A stretch of DNA of 51,067 bases from Bacteroidota bacterium (GCA_018700895.1 JABIUV010000041.1:1-51067), one strand, 5' to 3'; counted from the stretch's first letter, positions 22,206-32,616 are shown. A program made the numbers and translations. The notes: generated by a model not told the origin, from the letters alone.

Positions 22206-25200
22206 TCTAGTTTACTCAAAAAACTACTTACAGTCCTTGGACTAGCGGTACGTATCCTAAATTTACCTTTATTCATTTTCGGTCCTTTCTCCTTCAGTAA
22301 TGCATTGAATTCTTTGTCGGTACTGCCTACTGTTACGCTGCCTAGGTAATAGTCGATATAGAACCAATCGTACTTGGTTACTTCCATATAGAAGGTGTAC
22401 CGCGTGGAGCTACGTCTTTTTGATATAGCTATGCGTGCATCTACTTGCTTATTGACTTGCTTACCGCTTATGGTAGCTATATGTATAGGATCGTAGCTAA
22501 TGAACTGTTTTCTTAGCGGAGAGTAATGCAATGATATGTTGCTAAAGAACATCGTTCTATCCAGAGGACCAGAAGGTTTTATTATGCCTAATGCACTGGC
22601 ATCTTCCAAAGCCTTATCTAGTTTTTTGTCATCCAAGTATTCGGACATAGCTTTCTTGGTCATTTCGCTATTGTTATCTGCCAGCGAGTTGCCAGCTCCA
22701 CTTTCGTTTATGACAACCGCCATTCTGTCCAGGCATTCTTGGGGCAACTTAATATTTAAAGCCAGAATACTATTAATTATAAAACTGGAATCAGAAGGTA
22801 GTTTTCGGATATTTCCGGCCATTAAGCCATTAAAGTTTTCATCCACTTCCATTCCGAAATCAATCTTACCTTCACTATACACCTCTTTTGTGGCGTCATT
22901 GTATGAGAGGTAACTTCCACGCATACCGTTTTCCAGTAGTTTCATACTGTCGCCTACATAGAATGTGGTGTTATTTTCGTCATAAAAGAATACACCTGTA
23001 TCAACTGTTAAGTCTAAGTCGGCATAACTACGTTTAAAGTTGAACATTGTAGGATATATATGTATGCTGTCATTTGCTATACTTACAGAAGCGTACATTT
23101 TACGCCTATCTTCATTAAATATCTCTTCGGCAGGAATGATCACATTCTGTGGGTCGGGTTGACCACTATATCTGAACCAAGAACTTGGATATAGATCGAG
23201 AGAATGTAGCGGTTTTACGTATCCGTTAAATACAAGGTCCTCTTCATTACTACGTATTTCGGTTTTCCCTTTGTACCCAATTTTGGGGCTCACGGCAAAC
23301 CCAATAGAATCTTGAACAAAACCAGATATTAGCAAGGTCGTATCACCCTTTCCCTTTACCCTCATCTTGTCGAAATATAATACTTGACCTGTGTTATTCT
23401 TATCCTTGTATTTGTAATAGCCATTTCCTCCTATAGCATACCTTCCTGTAATTTTTAGCTTTGTATCATATAGATAATGGTATTTGTCACTTCTGTTGGC
23501 AATTAGCTTGCTTTGCTCTAGTGGCTGCATATCTGCATCTTCTTTGATTTCTACATTGCCATCTTTAGGAAATGCTCTACTATCTGCTACATCAATATAA
23601 GGGACATTGTTGGCATATATAATTCCCGCTTCAATGTCGAAGAGTGCCTTTGTACTTTCAAATCGCAAGCCCTGTTGCTCGTACTTTGTGCTTACAAAAT
23701 ATGATTTCTCTTTAGCCAGTTGGGGTCCTTTATTGAGTTCAATGGTTTGGGCTTTCATATCCCACTTGTACTCATCCATAGTGCTAGCGTATGCATTGTA
23801 AGGAAGCTTGGTAAGCTTACCTTTTTCGTTCTGTATAAAGTCACCTAAATGCGTGGTAAAGTCAACATCTGCATTCATGTTTTCTGATGCAAAGGCAATT
23901 TTATCGTTCGTAATAGCACCTATCTCAATAGCTGCAACATTAGCGGTTACGCGATTGGGTTTGTAGCGGATATCTTGAGAAGTCATTTTGGCGTTGTCCC
24001 ATTCTAATATTCCACTCCCTGATAATTCTTGACTAGTTTGTACTAGATTTCCTGTGAACTGTTGATTATCGCGTAGTACGCTTACTGTATGGCCGTTTGT
24101 ATGTATGAGCATAGAATCGTGGTCGGGTATCCACTTGGCTAGTACATCAGTAGCAGAGACATTTGGATATTTCCCGTTTTCGGTAAGGGTATATGTCTCG
24201 GCAGCCGCGGTTGTATACTTGGGTGTCATTAATATATCTTGTGAAGCAAGCACCCCCCCCTCAAAATCGATATCACCTTTCGCGGTAAAACCCTCTTCAC
24301 TAAGTTTTATGGCTATATCACCCGATCCTTTGCCTCCATACATAGGGTAACTTGCTGCGGGCTTTTCGAAACCGAGAGAGTAGTCATCCATAATTTTTGC
24401 TTCGTATCGGAATTCTGGAATTATACCACCAGATTTAAATATTCCAGGGAAACTTAAGTCCTCTGTCTCAAAGTTATCCATATTCTCTATGGTAAAAGGG
24501 TCTACTTCAAAATAAAAATCTTCCTTATCATAAGCACCGTTGTGAATGCTCGCTTTGTCATACGTTATCTTGGATCCTTTTTTACTAGTAAATCGTGGGT
24601 ACTCTGAAAAATCTTCTAAACCTGATTTGTTATTGGATTTATCTATTTCAAGCGTTCCGTTTATATCGGTGATAGCTGATTTTACCGCGACAAAACCCGA
24701 TTTACCAGAGCGGTCTTCGGTATAAATTACCATTTCTTCAATATGGTCACTCGAAATGTCAAAGGTGAAATAATCAAACTCAAAATTATCTGCGTAGAAA
24801 TCAAATTTCCCTGCAGTAACTTTCCCTCCAAATGTCATTCTACGTTTATGCTTAAGTGTAACCATTTGCTCGTGAGGATATACATATACACTCTGACTAT
24901 CGCTTAGTCTAAAGGCTCTCACACCCTCTATAATAAAGGTATTATTGATGAGGTTTAAAAATGCATTAGGACGTGCACTTATCTGTGATGAAAATCTTAT
25001 GACGTCGTAATCTGCTAGTTTTAAGTGAGATAGTACTGCATGATCCAGTTTTGTTCTTATTTTGATACTGTCTGATGCAGGGTTAAAAAAGAGGTATCCA
25101 AGATCTGCCAATTGTACAATTTGAGGTTTTAAGTACATCTGTTTACTACCCATCCAATTAGCATATTCAGTAAATGTAAACTCACGTTTGCGATGTTTAA

Positions 25201-26581
25201 TTACAAAATCTCTCATTTTACTTAGGGGATGGTATTTGAGCATGCCACGGGGTATCTTTTCATAGCGTATCTCTTTATAAAAATCTTTAGACTCCATAAA
25301 AGCCTTGCTGTCATTCCCCGTCATATCAAATGTGATTTGTGGGAGTTCTAGGTCCCATATCACTTGGTCCACAAAGATGTCTATCTGCTGATCATTGTTA
25401 AAAAGGGGTGCTTGCTCTAGGCCATTTTTACCTCGAGTCATTATGAGTTGCTTTCGGTCCATATTAAGATTGAAACGCAGCTTTGGATGAAAAATGGTGC
25501 CACTATCCGTTAAGATTATAATTTCTGTAGATAGTGCATTTATCCTGTCGTCCTTGAGGCTGAAATAGTCAGATTTGGCAATTACCCTTAGTTTACCTTT
25601 GTAGAAAATCTGGACAGATGAGGGATTTGTCGGCGTACCGTTTGCTATGATTTCTGCACCCTTCATAGCATATCCTCCCTTGAATTTTACTCTACCATCT
25701 AAGTATGATCCCAACTCTAAGTCTGAGGTGAAAGATGTAAACTGGGGGAATTGAGATTTTGATAAATCTACTTTATTAATATTATCGGCACTAGATACTC
25801 TATCTTTAAAATTGCCATAAAGTGGTTGGTCTAAGAAGTCTTTGTTTTGAAAGAGTACCGTATCTATTTCTATTTCTCCTCGGTCAAATCTTAAGGTGTA
25901 GCTTCCCTCTATTTCAGCATAAATATTGTCTGGGCTGAAGCCCACACGTTCCCAGGTTACTTTGCCTTTGGTTCCTTTCCACTGATCTGTATCTAAAAAA
26001 TAGCTGCCGCTGGTATTATATATTTTTAGTTCATCTACTAATGCTTCGCAAGTTAGGTCGATATTCTTGAAGGCTATTCGCACTCTGTTGTTTTCAAATA
26101 AGAATCGATAATTGTCAGAACTTGCGTACCACTCTTTAGATTTAGATACATATATCGTATTGTCCTTGAATAAATTACGAGACGCGGTCATTAGAGTAAT
26201 AAAGGTCTTATTCCCAGATTTTATAGCTGGCACAAGGGCTTTCGACCAACTGATATACTTAGGTTCATCAATAGAGTCTTTGGCGTATAGCATCGTCTCC
26301 GTGAATAGCATGAAATGTGCAACTTTCATCTCGTTAAAGAGCATTTGGTTGGTAACGTTTATGATATTACGTTGCTCAGGTTCTACAAACTTAGCGGAGT
26401 CCCATTTTTCGGTAAAGGTCTTTATAATATCCTTACTATCAGGCGAGTCGTCCGTTTTTAGAAAATCCGTAAACTCCTCTATAAAAACATCTGGCTTACG
26501 CGAAAAAGAACGCGGCTGGGCAAAAGCCGACACAGTGACAAGAAGTAAAGTGAATGATAATAGGTATGATCGTAATCTCAT
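22202..26581 (-). CDS. Very large secreted protein of unknown function (1459 aa)
   Basis: A signal peptide (ends SAFAQ, residue 22) precedes about 180 mostly helical residues, then more than 1200 residues of short beta-strands separated by polar turns, with many KGKT/DG/NG-type turns and recurring strands such as ARPNAFLNLINNTFIIEGVR and GFVQDSIGFAVSPKIGYKGK. This periodic beta pattern resembles LptA/OstA or TamB-like stacked folds more than a globular enzyme, but I see no named domain. It begins one base after prmA and lies in the same direction as lptD, so an envelope role is plausible (inference). A run of eight C at 24253-24260 (G8 in the coding strand) sits within the frame. Full length appears intact. 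Confidence 0.85.
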   Translation of the reverse strand: MRLRSYLLSFTLLLVTVSAFAQPRSFSRKPDVFIEEFTDFLKTDDSPDSKDIIKTFTEKWDSAKFVEPEQRNIINVTNQMLFNEMKVAHFMLFTETMLYAKDSIDEPKYISWSKALVPAIKSGNKTFITLMTASRNLFKDNTIYVSKSKEWYASSDNYRFLFENNRVRIAFKNIDLTCEALVDELKIYNTSGSYFLDTDQWKGTKGKVTWERVGFSPDNIYAEIEGSYTLRFDRGEIEIDTVLFQNKDFLDQPLYGNFKDRVSSADNINKVDLSKSQFPQFTSFTSDLELGSYLDGRVKFKGGYAMKGAEIIANGTPTNPSSVQIFYKGKLRVIAKSDYFSLKDDRINALSTEIIILTDSGTIFHPKLRFNLNMDRKQLIMTRGKNGLEQAPLFNNDQQIDIFVDQVIWDLELPQITFDMTGNDSKAFMESKDFYKEIRYEKIPRGMLKYHPLSKMRDFVIKHRKREFTFTEYANWMGSKQMYLKPQIVQLADLGYLFFNPASDSIKIRTKLDHAVLSHLKLADYDVIRFSSQISARPNAFLNLINNTFIIEGVRAFRLSDSQSVYVYPHEQMVTLKHKRRMTFGGKVTAGKFDFYADNFEFDYFTFDISSDHIEEMVIYTEDRSGKSGFVAVKSAITDINGTLEIDKSNNKSGLEDFSEYPRFTSKKGSKITYDKASIHNGAYDKEDFYFEVDPFTIENMDNFETEDLSFPGIFKSGGIIPEFRYEAKIMDDYSLGFEKPAASYPMYGGKGSGDIAIKLSEEGFTAKGDIDFEGGVLASQDILMTPKYTTAAAETYTLTENGKYPNVSATDVLAKWIPDHDSMLIHTNGHTVSVLRDNQQFTGNLVQTSQELSGSGILEWDNAKMTSQDIRYKPNRVTANVAAIEIGAITNDKIAFASENMNADVDFTTHLGDFIQNEKGKLTKLPYNAYASTMDEYKWDMKAQTIELNKGPQLAKEKSYFVSTKYEQQGLRFESTKALFDIEAGIIYANNVPYIDVADSRAFPKDGNVEIKEDADMQPLEQSKLIANRSDKYHYLYDTKLKITGRYAIGGNGYYKYKDKNNTGQVLYFDKMRVKGKGDTTLLISGFVQDSIGFAVSPKIGYKGKTEIRSNEEDLVFNGYVKPLHSLDLYPSSWFRYSGQPDPQNVIIPAEEIFNEDRRKMYASVSIANDSIHIYPTMFNFKRSYADLDLTVDTGVFFYDENNTTFYVGDSMKLLENGMRGSYLSYNDATKEVYSEGKIDFGMEVDENFNGLMAGNIRKLPSDSSFIINSILALNIKLPQECLDRMAVVINESGAGNSLADNNSEMTKKAMSEYLDDKKLDKALEDASALGIIKPSGPLDRTMFFSNISLHYSPLRKQFISYDPIHIATISGKQVNKQVDARIAISKRRSSTRYTFYMEVTKYDWFYIDYYLGSVTVGSTDKEFNALLKEKGPKMNKGKFRIRTASPRTVSSFLSKLD

Positions 26582-26582
26582 G

Positions 26583-27398
26583 TTATGCTAATATATATCG
26601 TGTTTGGAGCCAATTGTTGTCCGTGTTCTTTTCAGTAAGTTTCAATCCGTGTGCCAAAGCTGCTTTTTCCTGTTCTTCGAGATCATCTTCTAGAAATCCG
26701 CATAAAATTAGAGTAGCTCCAGGGTTCATACGTTTAATAAATTCGGGCAATAGCCGTAGGTTGATGTTTTTTACAATGTTACTTACTATGATATCGAAAT
26801 TGATGTGCAGATGCTCCAAAGTATCTGCTCTTATAATTTGAACGTTTTTAGTGTTGTTTAATTGTACGTTTTCTGTGGTGTTTTCTATGCAATTTGGGTC
26901 ATAGTCTATGGCCACTACTTGTTTGGCTCCTTTTTGCGAAGCTAATATAGCAAGCACTCCACTACCGCATCCCATATCTAATACTGCTTTGCTCGTACAG
27001 TCTAATTTTTCAAGACTTATACCACTGAGTCTTGTAGTCTCGTGATGGCCCGTACCAAAAGCCATTTTCGGCGAGATGATAATATCGTGTTTTAGTCCTT
27101 TAGTTTGGTGAAATGGTGCTCTTACTTGTATATGTTCACCCATTAGGGCTTCTTTGAAATTTTCCTCCCAGGTTGCATTCCAGTTTTGCTCTTCTATTTC
27201 TAAAATTTGCTCTGAAATAACACCGAAGTTTTGAAGCAGCTGGTCCACTTCTTGTTTGTTGAATAATTCACTTTTACAGTATGCAATCAGTCTTCCTTTT
27301 TCGTAGGATGTTCCTTCATATCCTAATTCTTGAAACAAGAATGACAGCGTTTCCTCTAAGGAACTATCGCAAATAGTATGTACGGCGGTATACTTCAT
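26583..27398 (-). CDS. prmA: Ribosomal protein L11 methyltransferase
   Basis: SAM-dependent enzyme that trimethylates ribosomal protein L11. The 271-aa product has the short N-terminal substrate-recognition domain, the linker NWNATWEENFKEAL, FGTGHHETTR at about residue 111, the SAM motif VLDMGCGSGVLAI at about 138 and VSNIVKNINLRLLPEF near 205, corresponding to the NI.a motif of PrmA. The stop is one base before the start of the giant secreted protein gene, a coupling also likely to carry transcription. Confidence 0.94.
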   Translation of the reverse strand: MKYTAVHTICDSSLEETLSFLFQELGYEGTSYEKGRLIAYCKSELFNKQEVDQLLQNFGVISEQILEIEEQNWNATWEENFKEALMGEHIQVRAPFHQTKGLKHDIIISPKMAFGTGHHETTRLSGISLEKLDCTSKAVLDMGCGSGVLAILASQKGAKQVVAIDYDPNCIENTTENVQLNNTKNVQIIRADTLEHLHINFDIIVSNIVKNINLRLLPEFIKRMNPGATLILCGFLEDDLEEQEKAALAHGLKLTEKNTDNNWLQTRYILA

Positions 27399-27499
27399 TA
27401 TTACATTGCAATATTAACATCTGGGAGGAGTTACTGTGTAGCTAATAAACATTTGTTGCTAACACGTACACGGAGCAACCGTTAAAGCTATAAGATTAC

Positions 27500-30139
27500 T
27501 TAAAAATCAAACCAACTTCTACGTCGGTTGAGTTTTAGGTCTTGAAGGGTTCCGCTCTTTACGTTTATACCAAAACTAAACATCTGTCGGCCAATAGGAT
27601 ACCACTCAAAATTCATCTGCCAGCAATGCAAGTCTCTGAAAAGATTGATGCTTGTAATTGCTAGTTCCTTGTTGGTAATATTATAACCACTGTTTACCCC
27701 TATTTTCCAATTTTCGGTAAGTTTTATATCGCCATTAAAGGTGAGACTCTGTGTAGTACTACTCTCCAGCAATACAGTGCTTCCTGTTCTGAAATTGTAG
27801 TTGATATTCAGACTCCAAGGTAGGTTAAAATCTACATAGTTTTGGAGGTTGTCATTTATGAATTCTAACTCACGATCATCAGCGTTTTCAGATTCTTTTT
27901 TCTTGAACGCGTCGGGATTCAGATTGGTAGATATTGCAAATCGTGTGCTTTTGAAATTGCCTAGCTGTCCCACCTCATTAAAAGCATACTCCTTACGACG
28001 AAATTCTTGAGTTCCTGTAGTATCAAGTTCGTAGTTATAGGGGTCAAAAGTGGTACTGAATGTCATCCTAATCTTATTTAGAATGGTAGTATTTCCGCTA
28101 ATGCTTAAGTTAGCAAGATTAAAAGAATCTGCTTGAAAATTGTAACCACTTGATATATTCAGGCTTTCTATAATTTTAACCTTTTTCACCCCGCCATTTG
28201 TAGTGTCTTTTGCGGATAATACTTTGATTTCTAGGTTATTACCCAATCCGAAGTTGAGTGATGCCTGCTTTCCTAGGGTAGGTCTACCTACTACGCTGTT
28301 GTCAAAAATGTCGTAAGTGTTCAGGTTGAAGTTAGAATCTAGATATTCGCGATAACCATTTTCCTCGCCTGTGCTGAAGTCAGGGTTAAATGCCGCACTT
28401 ACATTGGGACGCATTACGTGGCGTATAGCTCTTAGTTTTTTTTCTTTGGCAAATGTTTTGGTTCCGTACAGTATGGTACTCAAGCTTAAACTTGTTCTAT
28501 AACTAAACAGACGTTCAAAGCCTCCTACTTGTTGGTCTATTAATGTATCCTGTGCACTATTGTAATACCTATTCAGAGTGCTAAAATTCCAATATTCATT
28601 AAAACTGAAGCTAGGTGATACCGTGACCCATTTCATCGCCTTGAATGATGTAGCAATAGGTATGGCATGACTCACCCCATTTCTGAAATCGGCACCCAGA
28701 TTAGCCGGTGTAGATAGTGTAGGTCTTCCAAATACTTCTCCTATTCCTGATACTAATACGGTGTCTACCGTTTTTAGTTCATTTTTGAATGTACTTTGGT
28801 AAGATATACCGAGATTATTGAAAAAGCTTTTGGCTGTTTTGTTGTTACTCTTAAAATTTTTAAAAGGCATCTGTCTACTCACGTTAGCGGTGAGTTGGGG
28901 TAAAGACATAGTAAGGTCACCTGTAGTAAGATTCTGATTCATATTACTCACCAGACTTACATTAAGCTTTCGATTAAAAAAACTACGTCCCCAGTTTATG
29001 GATGAGTTAGAGGTTGTACTTATTAAGTCATCATAGTTAGTCGTATTATTCTTTAAGAAGCTACTTGTCACGAATCTCACATTTGCCCCAAAAGACGTCC
29101 CTGGTTTAGCTTTTCCGTCTCGGGTATAAGACCAAGTAAGATTATAATCCTTCTTAACGCTGTACGTTGGTGACTCGGGTTCTCCTGTTTTGAAATTAGA
29201 ATAACGAAAGGAGAGGTTGCCTCTATACTTATACTTGCGATAATAATTGGAACGTATAGACGCTGCCCAGCTCCCTCTACTGTACAAATCGCCACCTATT
29301 TGCAAATCAAAATATTCACTAACCGGGAAATAATATCCCAGGCCTCTTACGTTAAATCCTTGGTCCTGAGACTCACCAAAGTTAGGAAAGATGATTCCGT
29401 GTTTTTGTTTTTCGGGAATGGGGAAAAACCCAAACGGAACTACTAACGGTGTATTGATATCGGCTATCACCAAGTTAGCAGGACCCGTAATGATTTGTTT
29501 TTTAGGGACAACTTTTATCTTATCAGCACTGATATAGAAATGGGGATGAGGTAAATTGCAGGTTGTAAATCGGGCATCCTTAACGTAGATGTTTTCCAGA
29601 CTATCCCTAAGTACTTTTTCTCCGTGTATAAATCCGTCTTTTTCGGTGGTCAGCACTCCGTACGAGATACCTTTTTTAGTTTCAAAGTTGTACTTCATCG
29701 TGTCTGCCTCGTATACTTTTCCTGCATCTTCAAAAGCAGGACGTCCCACGTATTTATTTGTGGAGTCGTTTATTATTCCTGTCGCAAATACGTCTTTATT
29801 ATCAAAATCAATTACGATGTACTCGGCATTCAACTTTACATCTTGATAAAAAATCTGAGCATTGCCGTATAGGTAGGCTTTTTTGTTTGGCAAGTCTAGA
29901 ATAATAGAATCGTCTGCCTCATATTCTACTGTAGCATCCAGGTCCGATTTGTGCTCAGCTATATTAAATGCAATACTATCGGCTGGCTGGTTCAGGTTAC
30001 TAGAATCTGTTCCGAGAGCTGCTGTGGCCGAGTCTGCCGAGTTTTGCGATGCTGAGCTTAGATTGGGTTCTAGTCGTTGCTGTGCTGTAGCTTCGTAAGC
30101 CATAGCCGTAAATAGTATTACGGCGAGTGATAAACGCAC
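27500..30139 (-). CDS. lptD: LPS-assembly protein LptD (OstA-like)
   Basis: Outer-membrane barrel that with LptE inserts lipopolysaccharide in the outer leaflet. After a signal peptide (RLSLAVILFTAMAYEATAQQ) comes the OstA/LptA-like jellyroll, about residues 70-280, with LPNKKAYLYGNAQIFYQDVK and KADTMKYNF-type repeats, then a plug-adjacent PFGFFPIPEKQKHGIIFPNFG segment, conserved in Bacteroidota LptD, and a long beta-barrel ending RRSWFDF. GTG at 30139 is chosen because it begins a normal signal peptide; a longer GTG start at 30250 would place 37 unlikely residues in front. Only the Bacteroidota variant matches; E. coli-type cysteines are not evident. The MCE gene is transcribed divergently. 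Confidence 0.88.
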   Translation of the reverse strand: MRLSLAVILFTAMAYEATAQQRLEPNLSSASQNSADSATAALGTDSSNLNQPADSIAFNIAEHKSDLDATVEYEADDSIILDLPNKKAYLYGNAQIFYQDVKLNAEYIVIDFDNKDVFATGIINDSTNKYVGRPAFEDAGKVYEADTMKYNFETKKGISYGVLTTEKDGFIHGEKVLRDSLENIYVKDARFTTCNLPHPHFYISADKIKVVPKKQIITGPANLVIADINTPLVVPFGFFPIPEKQKHGIIFPNFGESQDQGFNVRGLGYYFPVSEYFDLQIGGDLYSRGSWAASIRSNYYRKYKYRGNLSFRYSNFKTGEPESPTYSVKKDYNLTWSYTRDGKAKPGTSFGANVRFVTSSFLKNNTTNYDDLISTTSNSSINWGRSFFNRKLNVSLVSNMNQNLTTGDLTMSLPQLTANVSRQMPFKNFKSNNKTAKSFFNNLGISYQSTFKNELKTVDTVLVSGIGEVFGRPTLSTPANLGADFRNGVSHAIPIATSFKAMKWVTVSPSFSFNEYWNFSTLNRYYNSAQDTLIDQQVGGFERLFSYRTSLSLSTILYGTKTFAKEKKLRAIRHVMRPNVSAAFNPDFSTGEENGYREYLDSNFNLNTYDIFDNSVVGRPTLGKQASLNFGLGNNLEIKVLSAKDTTNGGVKKVKIIESLNISSGYNFQADSFNLANLSISGNTTILNKIRMTFSTTFDPYNYELDTTGTQEFRRKEYAFNEVGQLGNFKSTRFAISTNLNPDAFKKKESENADDRELEFINDNLQNYVDFNLPWSLNINYNFRTGSTVLLESSTTQSLTFNGDIKLTENWKIGVNSGYNITNKELAITSINLFRDLHCWQMNFEWYPIGRQMFSFGINVKSGTLQDLKLNRRRSWFDF

Positions 30140-30519
30140 AATCGTAACTCTGCGGAATGCATAATATGGATATGTATTGATAGTACGTAGATGCACGACT
30201 TTTAATCTAGTAGCAAAAGAACAACATATATGGAATATTACGTCAGACACGCTTCATAATATGGATGATTCGTACTGCTATTTCGATGTGACATAGCTAA
30301 TGCTCTTTTAAGACAAGGATAGCTTCGATAAGAGGAGGAAAAGGGATTTTGCCTTGGCTTCACGTTTTAATATCGTTGCTTAACCCAATAGCGTAGACAA
30401 TATTTGGTGTTTTAAAATATAAAAGAAGCCGATGCTATCGGTATATTTGACCCAAGTTTGGTTTAAAACACGAGATGGGTGTTAGATGAATCAATAAATA
30501 CTAACGAAGAAAAAAAAGC
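30140..30519. other. Intergenic region between lptD and the MCE gene
   Basis: About 380 bases separating divergent genes. No credible ORF or RNA was found. It should hold both promoters; TATATTTG at 30442-30449 (plus strand) is an exact TAnnTTTG match 70 bases ahead of the MCE start, but without a convincing -33 element. Confidence 0.35.
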
Positions 30520-31470
30520 ATGGCAATTTCAAAAGAAAGTAAAGTAGGTATACTGGCGGCATTTGCTATTACGGTACTAGTAATCGGCTATAATTTTATG
30601 CGAGGTGAAGATTTATTCACTACTACTAATGAATACTACGGCAAATATGAGAAGATAGAGGGTTTGTTTAAGTCTAATCCTGTACTTATCAACGGGTACA
30701 AGGTAGGAAGCGTAAGCAGTGTAAATATGGATAATGCTACACTTGAACTCACTGTTGGGATTCTCATATCAGAGGAAATTAAAATACCGAAAAATTCGAT
30801 AATGAAAATTGTGAATAATGATATGATTGGGAGCAAAGCAGTCGAAATTATTTTTGGAAATAGTAAAGAACTTGCTGTAGATGGCGATTATTTTATTGCG
30901 GAACAAGATCAGGGTATCGCACAAGCAGTAAGTGGGGTTTTAGAGCCGCTTACTAAAAGCGTTAGTTCGGTGCTGGGCAATATAGATACTGCCATTGCAG
31001 GTGCAGACTTAGAGTCTACACTGCGTGATGCTTCTTTAGCCCTTCGCTCATTTAAAGAAACTGCAGATAAGCTGAATAACTTACTCAATGGTAAAGATGC
31101 ACAGATATCAGCCATACTCAATAATGTAGAAAAAACAACAGATGGCCTTAGTGGCCTCAGTCCGAAGATAGACGGAATACTTACTGAAATAGACGCTACG
31201 AGTAAAGAGCTATCAGCTATTGAGTTCGAAGCACTAGCTACTCAAGTAAAGTCACTTGCCACGGAGCTAGAGAAAACAACTGCCGCAGTAAATGGAAAAG
31301 AAGGCACACTTGGAATGCTCGTAAACGACAAAGAACTCTATACCAAGCTAGATGCCACAGTAGCTAAACTGAAATCACTACTGGAGGACATTGAAAAGTA
31401 TCCACGCAGATACACTGGTGTAACGGAGCGTCAACGCAAAAAAGGAGATAAGGCAAAAGGAGTGGAGTAG
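30520..31470 (+). CDS. MCE/MlaD domain protein
   Basis: A 316-aa inner-membrane-anchored lipid-transport subunit. One TM helix (about residues 8-24) precedes a MCE domain at about 38-118: YEKIEGLFKSNPVLINGYKVG, LTVGILISEEIKIPKNS and GSKAVEIIFG follow the family. The rest is a long helical region (residues 130-300) rich in Leu/Ala heptads, forming the hexameric tunnel seen in MCE proteins. No ABC permease or ATPase (mlaE/mlaF) is nearby. Divergent from lptD, as expected for an outer-membrane lipid locus. Confidence 0.9.
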   Translation: MAISKESKVGILAAFAITVLVIGYNFMRGEDLFTTTNEYYGKYEKIEGLFKSNPVLINGYKVGSVSSVNMDNATLELTVGILISEEIKIPKNSIMKIVNNDMIGSKAVEIIFGNSKELAVDGDYFIAEQDQGIAQAVSGVLEPLTKSVSSVLGNIDTAIAGADLESTLRDASLALRSFKETADKLNNLLNGKDAQISAILNNVEKTTDGLSGLSPKIDGILTEIDATSKELSAIEFEALATQVKSLATELEKTTAAVNGKEGTLGMLVNDKELYTKLDATVAKLKSLLEDIEKYPRRYTGVTERQRKKGDKAKGVE

Positions 31471-31494
31471 GAAGTTTGTTTTAAGACAATTCCT
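31469..31494. terminator. Possible bidirectional terminator between MCE gene and pyrD
   Basis: AGGAA...TTGT and ACAA...TTCCT form an interrupted hairpin that overlaps the MCE stop codon and lies between the two convergent genes. The stem is imperfect and no clear U-run follows, so this is tentative. Confidence 0.3.
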
Positions 31495-31510
31495 GATTTA
31501 ACCTAATGTT

Positions 31511-32521
31511 TTACAACTGCCCCAATTGCTTTACCAATCCTGGTCCAGAGTATATAAATCCGGTGTAAACCTCAATTAAATCGGCTCCCGCGTCTAGTTT
31601 GGACTGACCACTCTTTTGGTCTTCTATGCCACCTACACCTATTATGGTCATATCCGACTTAGAGCGTATGTGCTTCACAAAGGAGTTGGATACTTCCAAA
31701 ACAGGTGCTCCACTTATGCCACCTGCACCTATTTCCTCTACTATTTTTTTATTACTCTTAGCCAATATGGTCCGATCTATGCTTGTATTCGTAGCTACTA
31801 TTCCCTCAAAATCAATCTCCGATTGTAAGGCTATAATTTCATCTAGCTGAGTGAAAGTAAGGTCAGGAGCAATCTTCAAGTAAAGTGGTTTCCACTCATC
31901 TTTCGTTTTTCTGATTTCTATAAGGGCACTGATGATTTTTTTGAGCTCTGCCTTATTTTGTAGTTCCCTGAGGTTAGGTGTATTGGGTGAGCTTACATTT
32001 ACTATGAAAAAATCTGCAAGTGAATATAAGCCTTCATAGCATTTTACATAATCATCTACGGCATTCTCGTTGGGAGTCGTCTTGTTTTTGCCTATATTGA
32101 TACCAATCTGCATATCACAATCACGGTGCTTTTTCCGGAAAGTGTCGAGCCTAGATTTCAAGGCCTTTAGACCCTCGTTGTTAAATCCCATTCTATTAAT
32201 AAGGGCTCTATCCTTGGGTAGTCTGAATAGGCGTGGTTTGGGATTGCCACCTTGAGGTCTTGGTGTTACGGTTCCTACCTCTATAAATCCAAAATTGAGT
32301 GTATATAGCTCCTCTAGGAACTTTCCGTCTTTATCAAATCCCGCAGCAAGTCCCGCCTTGTTTTTATAGGTAAGGCCGTCTACTATTTTTTGCTCTGCCT
32401 CAAACTGAAAACTGTTTTTTACCAATGGCAATTTACTGAAGTACTTAAAAAGTCGCATCGTCGTATAATGAGCCTTTTCGGGGGCGAGCAAAAAGAATAT
32501 GCTTCTGAGAGTGAAATACAT
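31511..32521 (-). CDS. pyrD: Dihydroorotate dehydrogenase (quinone), class 2
   Basis: Oxidises dihydroorotate to orotate with FMN and passes electrons to membrane quinone. The 336-aa product starts with a hydrophobic, membrane-associating N-terminal helix, then AGLAAGFDKDGKF, GTVTPRPQGGNPKPRLFRLP and INRMGFNNEGL (FMN binding), NVSSPNTPNLRELQ with the catalytic Ser, TNTSIDR and IGVGGI. The ATG at 32521 is taken because it follows a promoter-like box; TTG at 32542 adds seven residues. A single-gene transcript, convergent with the MCE gene. Confidence 0.94.
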   Translation of the reverse strand: MYFTLRSIFFLLAPEKAHYTTMRLFKYFSKLPLVKNSFQFEAEQKIVDGLTYKNKAGLAAGFDKDGKFLEELYTLNFGFIEVGTVTPRPQGGNPKPRLFRLPKDRALINRMGFNNEGLKALKSRLDTFRKKHRDCDMQIGINIGKNKTTPNENAVDDYVKCYEGLYSLADFFIVNVSSPNTPNLRELQNKAELKKIISALIEIRKTKDEWKPLYLKIAPDLTFTQLDEIIALQSEIDFEGIVATNTSIDRTILAKSNKKIVEEIGAGGISGAPVLEVSNSFVKHIRSKSDMTIIGVGGIEDQKSGQSKLDAGADLIEVYTGFIYSGPGLVKQLGQL

Positions 32522-32526
32522 TGCGG

Positions 32527-32557
32527 CAAATGTGTGTTTCAATCATTTAATAACAAA
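32527..32557 (-). promoter_or_regulatory. Candidate pyrD promoter
   Basis: On the minus strand TTTG (32554-32557) and CACATTTG (32527-32534) are separated by 19 bases, matching the Bacteroidota -33/-7 pattern with one mismatch (CA for TA). It lies five bases from the ATG at 32521. Confidence 0.35.
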
Positions 32558-32616
32558 CCAGAACCTGAAAAATAAGTGTAATTCTATTTTTACTCTTTTA
32601 TCATCATAATGGTAAG

